Shown here: positions 28,141-37,251 of the stretch, piece after piece
How the letters are laid out: every line of letters begins with the position of its first letter
Position numbering within the stretch: position 1 is the first letter of the stretch
Source of the DNA: Sphingomonas hankookensis
GTDB taxonomy: Bacteria > Pseudomonadota > Alphaproteobacteria > Sphingomonadales > Sphingomonadaceae
Length of the DNA stretch: 64,000 bases
Reading direction: 5' to 3'
Assembly (NCBI RefSeq): GCF_001619955.1
Contig: NZ_LQQO01000011.1
Coordinates: 62,001-126,000, forward strand
Notes under the pieces: model-generated
Told to the model about the DNA's origin: nothing
Seen by the model: only the letters and a program-made list of their open reading frames with translations
Databases searched by the model: none
Translations under genes and position numbers: made by a program

Positions 28141-28161
28141 GATAGGACAAAATGTCCTATC
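28141..28161. promoter_or_regulatory. Perfect inverted repeat upstream of cyoA (candidate operator)
   Basis: GATAGGACA-AAA-TGTCCTATC, perfect 9-bp arms with a 3-base centre, 33 bases before the cyoA start and 77 bases before the MFS start. It is placed to control either divergent unit. It does not match the FNR/FixK consensus. The cognate regulator is unknown. Confidence 0.7.
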
Positions 28162-28194
28162 GCAGTGCAGCATCGCACGGCATAGGTCGCGCCC

Positions 28195-29340
28195 ATGATC
28201 CTGCCCCGCTCGCTCCCGTGGCACCGGCCACTGCGTTCGCTCCTCCCGCTCTCGGCCCTGCCGCTGCTCGGCGGATGCGACCTGGTCGTGCTCAATCCCG
28301 CCGGCGACATCGCGCGCCAACAGGCCGACGTCCTGATGATATCGGTCGGCCTGATGCTGCTCATCATCATTCCGGTGATGGCGCTGATCGTCTGGTTCGC
28401 GTGGAAATACCGCGCCAGCAACGAAACGGCGACCTACAAGCCCGACTGGGACCATTCGACCGCGCTCGAACTGGTCATCTGGTCCGGTCCGCTGCTGATC
28501 GTCATCGCGCTCGGCGCGCTGACCTGGATCAGCACCCACCTGCTCGACCCCTATCGCCCGATCGGGCAGATTTCGTCCGGCAAGCCGGTGCCCGAGGACC
28601 AACAGCCGCTGGAGATCCAGGTCGTCTCGCTCGACTGGAAATGGCTGTTCATCTATCCCGAACAGGGCATCGCGACGGTCAATCGCCTGGTCGTGCCGGT
28701 CGATCGCCAGGTACGGTTCCGTCTGTCGTCGTCGTCGGTGATGAACACCTTCTACGTGCCTGCCATGGCCGGCATGATCTACACGATGCCGGGCATGGAG
28801 ACGAAGCTCCACGCCGTGCTGAACCGTCCGGGCACCTTCGACGGCATGTCGGCGCATTATAGCGGTGCCGGCTTCTCCTATATGAACTTCAAGACGACGA
28901 GCACCGACGCCGCCGGCTTCGACAAGTTCGTGGCAGGCGTGAAGGCGATGCCGAACCGGCTGGACACCGCGCGCTATCTCGAGCTGGAGAAGCCGAGCGA
29001 AAAGGTGCCGCCGATGGGCTTTGGCGGGGTCGAACAGGGACTGTTCACCCGCATCGTGCAGATGTGCGTCAAGCCCGGCACGCCGTGCATGACCGAGAGC
29101 ATGGGCCATGGCGGCCATGATTCGGCGGTCAACAGCCGACTGCCCGAAGGGGAGCGTACCAAGGGCGCGCTGGAAAAGGCACCTTCCGAATATGGTGTCA
29201 GCCCGCATAGCAGCGGCGATGCGCCGCAGGGGTCGTCGGCCGCTCCCGGTGCCGCCGATCCGGGCAACGACGCCAACCGCAACATGACCCGCATCGCGCC
29301 GCCCGCGATCCCGGGCCGCACCGCTCCGGCACTTGGCTGA
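28195..29340 (+). CDS. cyoA: Cytochrome bo3 ubiquinol oxidase subunit II
   Basis: Quinol oxidase subunit II, an inner-membrane lipoprotein of 381 residues with a periplasmic cupredoxin-like domain. A signal peptide ends in the lipobox LLGGC. Two membrane segments follow ([20 protein letters not shown] and [20 protein letters not shown]). The [36 protein letters not shown] and [12 protein letters not shown] blocks are CyoA signatures; Cu-A ligands are absent as expected for a quinol oxidase. A Gly/Pro/Ala-rich C-terminal extension makes it longer than E. coli CyoA. First gene of cyoABCD-SURF1-regBA. Confidence 0.96.
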   Translation: MILPRSLPWHRPLRSLLPLSALPLLGGCDLVVLNPAGDIARQQADVLMISVGLMLLIIIPVMALIVWFAWKYRASNETATYKPDWDHSTALELVIWSGPLLIVIALGALTWISTHLLDPYRPIGQISSGKPVPEDQQPLEIQVVSLDWKWLFIYPEQGIATVNRLVVPVDRQVRFRLSSSSVMNTFYVPAMAGMIYTMPGMETKLHAVLNRPGTFDGMSAHYSGAGFSYMNFKTTSTDAAGFDKFVAGVKAMPNRLDTARYLELEKPSEKVPPMGFGGVEQGLFTRIVQMCVKPGTPCMTESMGHGGHDSAVNSRLPEGERTKGALEKAPSEYGVSPHSSGDAPQGSSAAPGAADPGNDANRNMTRIAPPAIPGRTAPALG

Positions 29341-29350
29341 GAACGAGATC

Positions 29351-31351
29351 ATGTCCGATACCCTTACCAAGCTGATCTTCGGGCGCCTGACGCTCGAAAG
29401 CTTCCCGATCCACGAACCGATCATCGTCATGACCTTCATCGCGGTCGCCATCGGCGGCGCGGCGGTGCTGGCGGCGCTGACCTATTTCAAACTGTGGGGC
29501 TATCTCTGGAAAGAGTGGTTCACGACGGTCGATCACAAGAAGATCGGGATCATGTACATGATCCTCGGCATCGTCATGCTGCTGCGCGGCTTCGCCGACG
29601 CCATCATGATGCGCAGCCAGCAGGCGATCGCGTTCGGCGACAACGAAGGCTTTCTGAACGCGCACCATTATGATCAGGTGTTCACCGCTCACGGTGTCAT
29701 CATGATCTTCTTCGTCGCGATGCCGTTCGTCACCGGGCTGATGAACTATATCGTGCCGTTGCAGATCGGGGCGCGCGACGTGTCCTTCCCGTTCCTGAAC
29801 AATTTCAGCTTCTGGATGACCGCGTCGGGCGTCGTGATCGTGATGGCCAGCCTGTTCGTCGGCGAATTCGCCCGCACCGGCTGGCTGGCGTTCGCGCCGC
29901 TGTCGGGGCTGGATTATTCGCCGGACGTGGGCGTCGACTATTATATCTGGGCGCTCCAGCTGGCGGGCGTCGGGACATTGTTGTCGGGCGTCAACCTGAT
30001 CGCGACCATCGTCAAGATGCGCGCACCCGGCATGGGCCTGATGAAGATGCCGATCTTCACCTGGTCGGCGCTGGTCACCAACATCCTGATCGTCGCCGCC
30101 TTCCCGGTCCTGACCGCCGTGCTCGCCATGCTGTCGCTCGACCGCTATGTCGGCACCAACTTCTTTACGAACACGCTCGGCGGCAACCCGATGATGTACG
30201 TGAACATGATCTGGATATGGGGCCACCCGGAGGTCTACATCCTGGTCCTGCCGGTGTTCGGCGTGTTCTCCGAAGTCGTGTCGACCTTCTCCAGCAAGCG
30301 GCTGTTCGGCTATACGTCGATGGTCTACGCGCTGCTGGTCATCACCATCCTGTCGTACCTGGTATGGCTGCACCACTTCTTCACCATGGGGTCGGGGGCG
30401 AGCGTCAACTCGTTCTTCGGCATCACCACGATGATCATCTCGATCCCGACGGGCGCGAAGATCTTCAACTGGTTGTTCACCATGTATCGCGGGCGTATTC
30501 GCTACGAGCTGCCGATGATGTGGGCGATCGCCTTCATGCTGACCTTCACCATCGGCGGCATGACCGGCGTTCTGCTCGCGGTGCCGCCGGCCGACTTCGT
30601 GCTGCACAACTCGCTGTTCCTGATCGCGCACTTCCACAACGTGATCATCGGCGCGGTCGTGTTCGGCACCTTCGCCGGCATCAACTACTGGTTCCCCAAG
30701 GCGTTCGGCTTCAAGCTCGACCGCAAATGGGGTCTGGTCAGCTTCTGGTGCTGGTTCATCGGCTTCTGGGTCGCCTTCACGCCGCTCTACGTGCTGGGCC
30801 TGATGGGCATCACCCGGCGTCTGCGCCACTTCGACGATCCGAGCCTGCAGATCTGGTTCGTCATCGCCGCCGTGGGTGCCGTGATCATCGCGGTCGGCAT
30901 CGCCGCCTTCCTGGTGCAGATCGCGGTCAGCATCATGAACCGCGACAAGCTGCGCGACGTGACCGGCGATCCGTGGGACGGCCGCAGCCTCGAATGGGCG
31001 ACCTCGTCGCCGCCGCCGGACTATAACTTCGCCTTCACGCCGGTCGTCCACGACATGGACGCGTGGTACGACATGAAGAGCCACAAATATGCCCGGCCGA
31101 CCGAAGGCTTCCAGCCGATCCACATGCCGAGCAACACCTGGGCCGGTATCGTAATCGCGGGCGTGTCGACCGTGTTCGGTCTGGCGATGGTCTGGTACAT
31201 CTGGTGGCTGGCGGCGCTGTCGTTCGTCGCGGTGATCGGCATCGCGATCTTCCACACCTTCAACTACAAGCGTGACTTCCACATTCCGGTCGAGGAAGTC
31301 ATCGAGACGGAGCGGCGGCGCACCGCCGACCTCCAGGCTGCGGGGGCGTAA
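29351..31351 (+). CDS. cyoB: Cytochrome bo3 ubiquinol oxidase subunit I
   Basis: Catalytic subunit reducing oxygen to water and pumping protons. The 666-residue protein has the heme-copper oxidase pattern: [20 protein letters not shown] with the low-spin heme His, [19 protein letters not shown] with the CuB His and cross-linked Tyr, WLHHFFTMG, and [10 protein letters not shown] with the heme ligands. The start is ATG 29351 ([10 protein letters not shown]), 10 bases after the cyoA stop. Followed by cyoC after three bases. Confidence 0.98.
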   Translation: MSDTLTKLIFGRLTLESFPIHEPIIVMTFIAVAIGGAAVLAALTYFKLWGYLWKEWFTTVDHKKIGIMYMILGIVMLLRGFADAIMMRSQQAIAFGDNEGFLNAHHYDQVFTAHGVIMIFFVAMPFVTGLMNYIVPLQIGARDVSFPFLNNFSFWMTASGVVIVMASLFVGEFARTGWLAFAPLSGLDYSPDVGVDYYIWALQLAGVGTLLSGVNLIATIVKMRAPGMGLMKMPIFTWSALVTNILIVAAFPVLTAVLAMLSLDRYVGTNFFTNTLGGNPMMYVNMIWIWGHPEVYILVLPVFGVFSEVVSTFSSKRLFGYTSMVYALLVITILSYLVWLHHFFTMGSGASVNSFFGITTMIISIPTGAKIFNWLFTMYRGRIRYELPMMWAIAFMLTFTIGGMTGVLLAVPPADFVLHNSLFLIAHFHNVIIGAVVFGTFAGINYWFPKAFGFKLDRKWGLVSFWCWFIGFWVAFTPLYVLGLMGITRRLRHFDDPSLQIWFVIAAVGAVIIAVGIAAFLVQIAVSIMNRDKLRDVTGDPWDGRSLEWATSSPPPDYNFAFTPVVHDMDAWYDMKSHKYARPTEGFQPIHMPSNTWAGIVIAGVSTVFGLAMVWYIWWLAALSFVAVIGIAIFHTFNYKRDFHIPVEEVIETERRRTADLQAAGA

Positions 31352-31354
31352 AAC

Positions 31355-31984
31355 ATGGGTTCGTCGGTACAAGTCCCCGCGGGCGCGGAAGGTCGCGCCT
31401 ACCACCTGGCGGAGGAGCATGAGCATGAGGCCGGGTCGAGCACCATGCTCGGCTTCTGGCTCTACCTGATGAGCGACTGTCTCATCTTCGCCATGCTCTT
31501 CGCCGCTTATGGCGTCTATTCGGGCAGCACCGCGGGTGGCCCCGACGCCAAGGAGCTGTTCGACCTGCCGCTTGTCGCGCTCAACACCGCGATGCTGCTG
31601 TTCTCGTCGATAACCTACGGCTTCGCGATGATCGCCGCCGAAGAGGGGAAGAAGGCCGCGACGCTGCGCTGGCTCGCCATCACCGGCGTATTCGGCCTGT
31701 GCTTCCTCGGCATCGAACTCTACGAATTCAGCCACCTGATCCATGAAGGCGCCGGGCCGCAGCGCAGTGCGTTCCTGTCGGCGTTCTTCACGCTGGTCGG
31801 CACCCACGGGTTGCACGTCACCTTCGGCTCGATCTGGCTGGTCACGCTGATGGTGCAGGTCGCCAAATACGGCCTCGGTGCTGCCAACATGCGCCGGCTG
31901 ATGTGCCTGTCGCTGTTCTGGCACTTCCTCGACGTCATCTGGATCGGCGTCTTCACCTTCGTCTATCTGCTGGGAGTCCTCTAA
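31355..31984 (+). CDS. cyoC: Cytochrome bo3 ubiquinol oxidase subunit III
   Basis: Five-helix membrane subunit III of 209 residues. Family blocks are STMLGFWLYLMSDCLIFAML, LFSSITYGFAMIAAEEGKK, FLGIELYEFSHLIHEGAG and TLVGTHGLHVTFGSIWLVTL. It stabilises the oxidase complex and may help with oxygen access. Its TAA overlaps the ATG of cyoD by one base (TAATG), implying coupled translation. Confidence 0.97.
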   Translation: MGSSVQVPAGAEGRAYHLAEEHEHEAGSSTMLGFWLYLMSDCLIFAMLFAAYGVYSGSTAGGPDAKELFDLPLVALNTAMLLFSSITYGFAMIAAEEGKKAATLRWLAITGVFGLCFLGIELYEFSHLIHEGAGPQRSAFLSAFFTLVGTHGLHVTFGSIWLVTLMVQVAKYGLGAANMRRLMCLSLFWHFLDVIWIGVFTFVYLLGVL

Positions 31985-32373
31985 TGGCCGGCCACGCCCA
32001 TCACGACGCGCACGGTCATGGCGCTCACGGCCATGGCGACGCGCCCGCACATGGTTCGCGCAAGGACTATGTCATCGGCTTCCTGCTGTCGGTGCTGCTG
32101 ACCGCGATACCCTTCGCGCTCGTCATGACCAACGCCTTTGCCGATACGCGGATCACCGCGGGCATCGTCATGCTGTGCGCGGTCGTGCAGATCGTCGTCC
32201 ACATGATCTACTTCCTGCACATGAACACCAAGTCGGAAAGCGGCTGGACGTTGATGGCGCTGATCTTCACCGTCGTCCTGGTCGGGATCGTGATCGCCGG
32301 GTCGCTGTGGGTCATGTACCACATGAACGTGAACATGATGCCGCAGATGTCCGGGGATATGGGCGCGATGTGA
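31984..32373 (+). CDS. cyoD: Cytochrome bo3 ubiquinol oxidase subunit IV
   Basis: Small membrane subunit of 129 residues with three helices (VIGFLLSVLLTAIPFALVMT; ITAGIVMLCAVVQIVVHMIY; MALIFTVVLVGIVIAGSLWV). FLHMNTKSESGW is the conserved loop. The N-terminus is very His-rich (HAHHDAHGHGAHGHGDAPAH), more than in the E. coli subunit; metal binding is possible but speculative. Its TGA overlaps the ATG of the SURF1 gene (ATGTGATG arrangement). Confidence 0.96.
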   Translation: MAGHAHHDAHGHGAHGHGDAPAHGSRKDYVIGFLLSVLLTAIPFALVMTNAFADTRITAGIVMLCAVVQIVVHMIYFLHMNTKSESGWTLMALIFTVVLVGIVIAGSLWVMYHMNVNMMPQMSGDMGAM

Positions 32374-33068
32374 TGCGGGGCCGGCCGATCCGACGCATCC
32401 TGATCGGCACGCTGATCGGATGCGTCATCGCCGGCCTGATCGGCCTGGGCGTGTGGCAGCTGCAGCGTCGCGCATGGAAGCTGGACCTGATCCAGCGGAC
32501 CGAAGCGATGCTCCGCTCCCCGCCCGTCCCCGCCCCGCCCCCAGCGGCATGGGGCACGATCACGAGCAACGACGCCTATCGTCCCGTCATCGCTACCGGG
32601 CGCTACCGCCCCGACGCCGACACCTATACCCAGGCCGCAACGGCGCTGGGTGGCGGCTTCTGGGTCCTGACCCCGCTTGATACCGGGCGCTTCACTCTCC
32701 TCGTCAATCGCGGGTTCGTGCCGGCTGACCAGCGCGGCAAGGTGCCCCCGCCACCCGGCACCGTGACCGTGCGCGGGCTGCTGCGCATCAGCGAACCGGG
32801 CGGCGGCTTCCTGCGCAGCAACGTGCCGGCCGAGGATCGCTGGCATTCACGCGACGTCGCGGCGATCGCGGCCCGGCGTGGGCTCACCGACGTCGCCCCC
32901 TATTTCATCGATGCCGTCGCCGATCCACAGGTCGAGTGGCCGCGCGGCGGGCTGACCATCGTCTCGTTCCGCAACAACCACCTCGTCTACGCGCTGACCT
33001 GGTTCGGCCTCGCGCTGGTGCTGGGTGGCATGACATGGTGGGTCGCACGGCGCGAACCACGGGCGTAA
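32373..33068 (+). CDS. SURF1 family cytochrome oxidase assembly factor
   Basis: Protein of 231 residues with the SURF1 two-helix layout: an N-terminal membrane helix (RILIGTLIGCVIAGLIGLGV followed by WQLQRRAWK) and a C-terminal one (YALTWFGLALVLGGMTWWVA), with a periplasmic domain between (FWVLTPLDTGRFTLLVNRGF; NHLVYALTWF). SURF1 proteins aid heme insertion into heme-copper oxidase subunit I. The ATG at 32373 overlaps the cyoD stop codon by one base; longer frames overlap cyoD. Placement in a cyo operon suggests it serves the bo3 enzyme. Confidence 0.93.
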   Translation: MRGRPIRRILIGTLIGCVIAGLIGLGVWQLQRRAWKLDLIQRTEAMLRSPPVPAPPPAAWGTITSNDAYRPVIATGRYRPDADTYTQAATALGGGFWVLTPLDTGRFTLLVNRGFVPADQRGKVPPPPGTVTVRGLLRISEPGGGFLRSNVPAEDRWHSRDVAAIAARRGLTDVAPYFIDAVADPQVEWPRGGLTIVSFRNNHLVYALTWFGLALVLGGMTWWVARREPRA

Positions 33069-33069
33069 C

Positions 33070-34377
33070 ATGCGCCCGATGCAACCCGCCCCTCCTTCCA
33101 CGACTCCGCGCCTGCCCATGGCGGACGGAGTCGGCCGCAACATGCTGTTGCTCGTGCAGCTGCGCTGGCTGGCGGTCGGGGGGCAGCTGGGGACGATCCT
33201 GGTGGTCGACGGGCTGCTCGGCATCCGCCTGCCACTGATCCCGATGGCGAGCGTGCTGGCGGCGCTGGTGGTGCTGAACCTCGTCACCCTCGCGCGCCGC
33301 TCGCGTTGGAGCGACACCAATTTGCCGCTGTTCGCCGCGCTCGTCCTCGACGTCGCCGCACTTACCGCCCAGTTGTACCTGTCGGGCGGCGCGCGCAATC
33401 CGTTCGTCTCGCTCTATCTGCTGCAGGTCGTGATCGGCGCGATCCTGTTGAAGGTCTGGTCGAGCTGGGCCCTGGTCGCGATCACCAGCGGCGCGTTCGC
33501 GCTGCTCGGGCCGTTCCACCGCCCGCTCGACCTGCCACCGGCCTATGCCAGCAGCCTGTCCGACGCCTATCTGATCGGCAACTGGATCAATTTCGTGCTG
33601 GCGGCGACGTTGCTGGTCGCCTTCGTCACGCGGATCGCCGCCAATCTGCGCGACCGCGATACCAAGGTCGCCCAGCTGCACCAGCGCGCGGTCGAGGAGG
33701 AGCATATCGTCCGCATGGGACTGCTCGCCAGCGGTGCGGCGCACGAGCTGGGCACGCCGCTGTCATCGATCTCGGTGCTGCTGGGCGACTGGAAGAACGA
33801 ACCGGCGATCCGCCGCGACCCGCGCTTCGTCGCGGAGGTCGACGACATGCGGGCCGAGGTCGCGCGCTGCAAGGAGATCGTGTCGGGCATCCTGTTCGCC
33901 GCGGGCGAAGTAACGGGCGAGGCACCGACCCGCACGACATTGCGGACCTTCCTGACCGCGACGCTCGACCGCTGGCGCGGCAACGATCCGGCACGCGCCG
34001 TGTTCGAGGATCGCTTGGGGCCCGACGTACCGATCGTCGCCGACCGCGCACTGGCGCAGGCGCTGACCAATTTGCTCGACAATGCGGTGGAGGCAGGCGG
34101 GCGCAACATCGCGCTGCTGGCGCTGCGCGACGGATCGACGCTGCGCCTGACCGTGCGCGACGACGGCAATGGTTTTACCGACCGCATTCTCTCACAGCTC
34201 GGCAAACCCTATAATACCAGCAAGGATCGGCAGGGCGCCGGGCTCGGCCTCTATCTCGCCACCAATGTCCTGCGCCCGCTGGGCGGCACGATCGAGGCAT
34301 TGAACCGTGATGGCGGCGGGGCGGAGACGACGCTGATCCTGCCGATCGATTCGCTGGCGCTGGAGAAGACGCGATGA
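33070..34377 (+). CDS. regB: RegB/PrrB/ActS family redox-sensing histidine kinase
   Basis: Membrane sensor kinase of 435 residues. It has six N-terminal helices and the ubiquinone-binding heptapeptide GGxxNPF (GGARNPF, residues 106-112) that defines RegB. The H-box is His225 in SGAAHELGTPLSSISVLL, and Cys267 in EVARCKEIVSGILFAAGE corresponds to the redox-active cysteine. The C-terminal ATPase shows LTNLLDNAVEA and GAGLGLYLATNVL. It follows the SURF1 gene by one base and overlaps regA by four (ATGA). In relatives RegB switches off when the quinone pool is oxidised; here it is wired directly behind a quinol oxidase operon. Confidence 0.95.
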   Translation: MRPMQPAPPSTTPRLPMADGVGRNMLLLVQLRWLAVGGQLGTILVVDGLLGIRLPLIPMASVLAALVVLNLVTLARRSRWSDTNLPLFAALVLDVAALTAQLYLSGGARNPFVSLYLLQVVIGAILLKVWSSWALVAITSGAFALLGPFHRPLDLPPAYASSLSDAYLIGNWINFVLAATLLVAFVTRIAANLRDRDTKVAQLHQRAVEEEHIVRMGLLASGAAHELGTPLSSISVLLGDWKNEPAIRRDPRFVAEVDDMRAEVARCKEIVSGILFAAGEVTGEAPTRTTLRTFLTATLDRWRGNDPARAVFEDRLGPDVPIVADRALAQALTNLLDNAVEAGGRNIALLALRDGSTLRLTVRDDGNGFTDRILSQLGKPYNTSKDRQGAGLGLYLATNVLRPLGGTIEALNRDGGGAETTLILPIDSLALEKTR

Positions 34378-34904
34378 CCGAGCGCCGATTGCTGATCGTC
34401 GAGGACGACGCGACCTTTGCCCGTACATTGTGCCGGTCGTTCGAACGACGCGGCTATGGCGTAGAGGTGATCGACGGCCCCGACCGGCTGGAGGATGTCG
34501 CGCGCAGCTTCGAACCGGAATATGCAGTGGTCGACCTGCGGCTGGGCGGCGCGTCGGGGCTGGCCTGTGTCTCCTCGCTCTCGGCGATCGATCCGACGAT
34601 CCGCATCGTCGTGCTGACCGGCTTCGCCAGCATCGCAACCGCGGTGGAAGCGATTAAGCTGGGCGCGACCAACTATCTGACCAAACCCGCCAACACCGAC
34701 GAAATCGAGGCCGCCTTTGCCCGGGTCGAGGGCAATGCCGCTGCGGACCTGACTGCCGCTCCCACCTCGATCAAGACGCTGGAGTGGGAACATATCCATC
34801 AGACGCTCGCGGACACTGGATTCAACATCTCGGAGGCTGCGCGAAGGCTGGGAATGCACCGCCGGACGCTGGCGCGAAAGCTCGACAAGCGCCATCTTTC
34901 TTGA
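34374..34904 (+). CDS. regA: RegA/PrrA/ActR family response regulator
   Basis: DNA-binding response regulator of 176 residues, cognate to RegB. The receiver domain has acidic residues Asp11/Asp12, phosphoacceptor Asp54 in AVVDLRLGG and Lys104 in YLTKPANTDE. A proline-containing linker leads to a Fis-type helix-turn-helix at the end (NISEAARRLGMHRRTLARKL), the hallmark of RegA. Family members control respiration, CO2 and N2 fixation genes. The C-terminal HTH is nearly invariant in the family. The start overlaps the regB stop. Confidence 0.95.
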   Translation: MTERRLLIVEDDATFARTLCRSFERRGYGVEVIDGPDRLEDVARSFEPEYAVVDLRLGGASGLACVSSLSAIDPTIRIVVLTGFASIATAVEAIKLGATNYLTKPANTDEIEAAFARVEGNAAADLTAAPTSIKTLEWEHIHQTLADTGFNISEAARRLGMHRRTLARKLDKRHLS

Positions 34905-35022
34905 GCGGCAGGGGTTCGAAACCACCCCGTCCCTGTGGTAACATGCCGCCAAAGGGGAACGGTTCATCGTGCGGCAGGTTCGAAGAGACTATAGCCTGCG
35001 TGCCGCACCGGAAGAGTATAGG

Positions 35023-36522
35023 ATGATTAGCATTACCGACCATCGCCCTCGTTTCACCCGCCTTGCGCGCCGCGCGCTGCTGGCCGGCATCGCGCTGACC
35101 GGTGCGACCGCCGCCGTGGCGCAGGTGACGCCACCGCCGGTCGTGCCGACGCTGCCGACGACTCAGCCGATGGTGCAGCCGATCCCGGCCGCCGCCCCAC
35201 TGCCGACGCTGACCGCGGCGCAGGAGAGCGAGCTGGCGCGGTTGCTGGCACGCGATGCGGTGGCGCAGGGGCTGAAGGATCGCGAACCGTCGCTGGCCGG
35301 GCTGACCGGACCGGCACTCGTGCGTGCCGCGCTCGATCATGCCCATGCGGTGCGCGCGGGGCGGTTGGACAATGCCGATTTCCAGAAGGACTGGGCGATG
35401 CGCCCGCAGGCGTTCGACCCGCTGCCGTCGTTCCGCGACGCGGTGGCGAAGGACCGGCTGGCTGCCTGGATCGCGTCGCTGCCACCACCCTATGCCGGCT
35501 ATGACACACTGGTGACCGGTCTGGCCCGCTATCGCAAGATTCAGGCGAATGGCGGTTGGCCGACGGTTAGTGCCGGCTCCGAAATGCGGCTGGGCGGCAA
35601 GGGTCCGCAGGTCGCGGCGCTGCGCAAGCGGCTGGCGATCGAAGACTCCGAACTGTCGCCGACTGGCGATACCTTCGATCAAGCGATGCTGGATGCCGTC
35701 CGCCGCGCCCAGCGGCGCTATGGTCTCAACCCCGCCGGACAGGTCGGCGCGCAGACCGTCGCGTCGCTGAACGTGCCGGTGGGCGAGCGGATCAAGCAGA
35801 TCAAGGCGAATATGGAGCGGTGGCGCTGGCTGCCGACCGAGCTGGAAAAGAACCGCATCCAGGTCAACATCGCCGCCGCCGTGCTGACCGTGTTCGATGG
35901 CGACCAGCCGGTGACGTCGATGAAGGCGGTGACCGGGCGTCCGGGTGACGAGACGCCGATGCTGACCTCGACGATCCACTCGATCGTGCTCAATCCGCCG
36001 TGGAACGTGCCGTCGTCGATCGCCGACAAGGAATTGTGGCCGAAGGAGCGGGCGAACCCCGGCTATCTGAAGCGCAACGGATTCCGCGTGATCGAGACCG
36101 AGGGCGGCGGACGTCGCCTGCAACAGGCGTCGGAGAACAGCGCGCTCGGCCGGTTCAAGTTCGATTTCGACAATCCGTTCGCGGTGTATCTGCACGACAC
36201 GCCGGCGCAGGCCGGCTTCGCCAAGTTCGACCGCTTGGCCAGCCATGGCTGCGTCCGTCTGGAAAAGCCCGAGGATCTGGCGCGGCTGTTGCTGCGGACC
36301 ACGCCCGAATGGCCGGATACGCAGATCGACGCGACGCTGGCATCGGGCAAGACGGTGCGGGCCAAGGTCGCCGATCCGGTCAAGGTCTATCTGCTGTACT
36401 GGACCGCGTTCGCGACACCCAACGGCACGATGAGCTTCCGCGAGGATCCGTATAAATGGGACGGCGTGCTGGCGAACAAGATCGCCGCACGTGCCGAAGC
36501 CAGCCAGATGGCGGCTCGATAA
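35023..36522 (+). CDS. L,D-transpeptidase, YcbB/LdtD-like
   Basis: Exported peptidoglycan cross-linking enzyme of 499 residues. The start at 35023 has a GGAAGAG ribosome site and an N-terminal signal (RRALLAGIALTGATAAVAQ). The middle contains a peptidoglycan-binding domain (GPQVAALRKRLAIEDSE and AMLDAVRRAQRRYGLNP). The YkuD catalytic domain follows, with LNPPWNVPSSIADKELWPK, YLHDTPAQAGFAKFDRLASH and the nucleophile Cys410 in SHGCVRLEKPEDLA. This layout, with a large insertion before the catalytic loop, is that of YcbB. A small lipoprotein gene follows within 5 bases and may be co-transcribed. Confidence 0.92.
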   Translation: MISITDHRPRFTRLARRALLAGIALTGATAAVAQVTPPPVVPTLPTTQPMVQPIPAAAPLPTLTAAQESELARLLARDAVAQGLKDREPSLAGLTGPALVRAALDHAHAVRAGRLDNADFQKDWAMRPQAFDPLPSFRDAVAKDRLAAWIASLPPPYAGYDTLVTGLARYRKIQANGGWPTVSAGSEMRLGGKGPQVAALRKRLAIEDSELSPTGDTFDQAMLDAVRRAQRRYGLNPAGQVGAQTVASLNVPVGERIKQIKANMERWRWLPTELEKNRIQVNIAAAVLTVFDGDQPVTSMKAVTGRPGDETPMLTSTIHSIVLNPPWNVPSSIADKELWPKERANPGYLKRNGFRVIETEGGGRRLQQASENSALGRFKFDFDNPFAVYLHDTPAQAGFAKFDRLASHGCVRLEKPEDLARLLLRTTPEWPDTQIDATLASGKTVRAKVADPVKVYLLYWTAFATPNGTMSFREDPYKWDGVLANKIAARAEASQMAAR

Positions 36523-36526
36523 GGGG

Positions 36527-36895
36527 ATGACGATGTTCCACGGATGGCGTGTGGCGCTGCTGGCTGGCAGCGGCTTGTTGCTGGCGACCGGGCTTGGTGC
36601 CTGTTCGAACGAGAATGTGGACGAGGCACCGATCGAGAACAGCGCGTTCGACGAGGACGCCCCGCCGCCGACCCCGCTACCGGAGCAGAATTTCGAGGCG
36701 GCGCCGGTGATTACCGAGAATCTGTCGGCACCCGCCCCGGTCGAGGACCTCCCCCCGCCCCCACCGGTCGAACCCGACCAGCAGGTGCTGGACGACGCGT
36801 CCGCCACCGGCATGACGTCGCGATCGACCCGCGGGCAGGAGAGCAGCGACGACGCGCCGGTCGACGATGCGATGGTGAACCAGCAGGGGGAATAG
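36527..36895 (+). CDS. Small putative lipoprotein
   Basis: Protein of 122 residues starting MTMFHGWRVALLAGSGLLLA with a lipobox-like GLGAC. The mature part is acidic and very rich in Pro, Glu and Asp (EDAPPPTPLPEQNF; PAPVEDLPPPPPVEPDQ), so largely disordered. No conserved domain recognised. An AAGGGG ribosome site better fits the ATG at 36533 than the one at 36527; both give the same mature protein. It is directly downstream of the L,D-transpeptidase gene, consistent with a cell-envelope location. Confidence 0.7.
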   Translation: MTMFHGWRVALLAGSGLLLATGLGACSNENVDEAPIENSAFDEDAPPPTPLPEQNFEAAPVITENLSAPAPVEDLPPPPPVEPDQQVLDDASATGMTSRSTRGQESSDDAPVDDAMVNQQGE

Positions 36896-37019
36896 GGGAG
36901 CGGTTTCGTGGAGCGGCCGGCTCCGGGGGCGCTGCGCGCTTCCGGTCGGCTTGGGGATCGGTGCTGGATCAGCGGACGGCGTGAGGCCGTTCGCACGGTA
37001 AGAGGCGGTTCTCCCCGTT

Positions 37020-37182
37020 CGTCACCCCGGGCTTGACCCGGGGTCCCGCTTTTTCTCCAATCTTGGAAGAAGCGGCACGTCAACCAGCCTAATCCGACCA
37101 GGAGCAGCACGAACGCGTTGGTGTACTCCTTACTCGCCACGGGCGGTAACAAGCGGGACCCCGGGTCAAGCCCGGGGTGACG
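37020..37182. repeat. Intergenic palindromic repeat, family C, long-loop copy
   Basis: The arms CGTCACCCCGGGCTTGACCC and the inverted GGGTCAAGCCCGGGGTGACG are a perfect 20-base match, followed inward by GGGTCCCGCTT / AAGCGGGACCC. The loop is about 100 bases, longer than in the copy at 23869-23958. It is the main content of the 356-base gap 36896-37251; I see no gene in the rest of that gap. Confidence 0.85.
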
Positions 37183-37251
37183 TGTGGTGGAGGGTTGGGG
37201 CTCGATCTGAAACCGGGTTGGGACGGTCTGCAGACCGCTTCGGAATCGGCC

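Noticed and set aside
28141..28161. Palindrome upstream of cyoA considered as an FNR/FixK box
   Set aside because: The arms read GATAGGACA/TGTCCTATC with a 3-base centre, not TTGAT-N4-ATCAA.
29198..32050. Long minus-strand open frame opposite cyoABC
   Set aside because: Highly charged low-complexity translation (D, R, H, E, Q) complementary to conserved oxidase subunits; no ribosome site. Treated as a shadow.
33070..34904. RegB/RegA considered as a generic NtrB/NtrC-type pair
   Set aside because: The GGxxNPF quinone motif, the redox Cys and the single Fis-type HTH without an AAA+ domain identify RegB/RegA.
34911..34930. GGTTCGAAACC considered as the T-arm of a tRNA
   Set aside because: No acceptor, D or anticodon arms can be built around it, and a second TTCGAA occurs in a simple direct repeat nearby.
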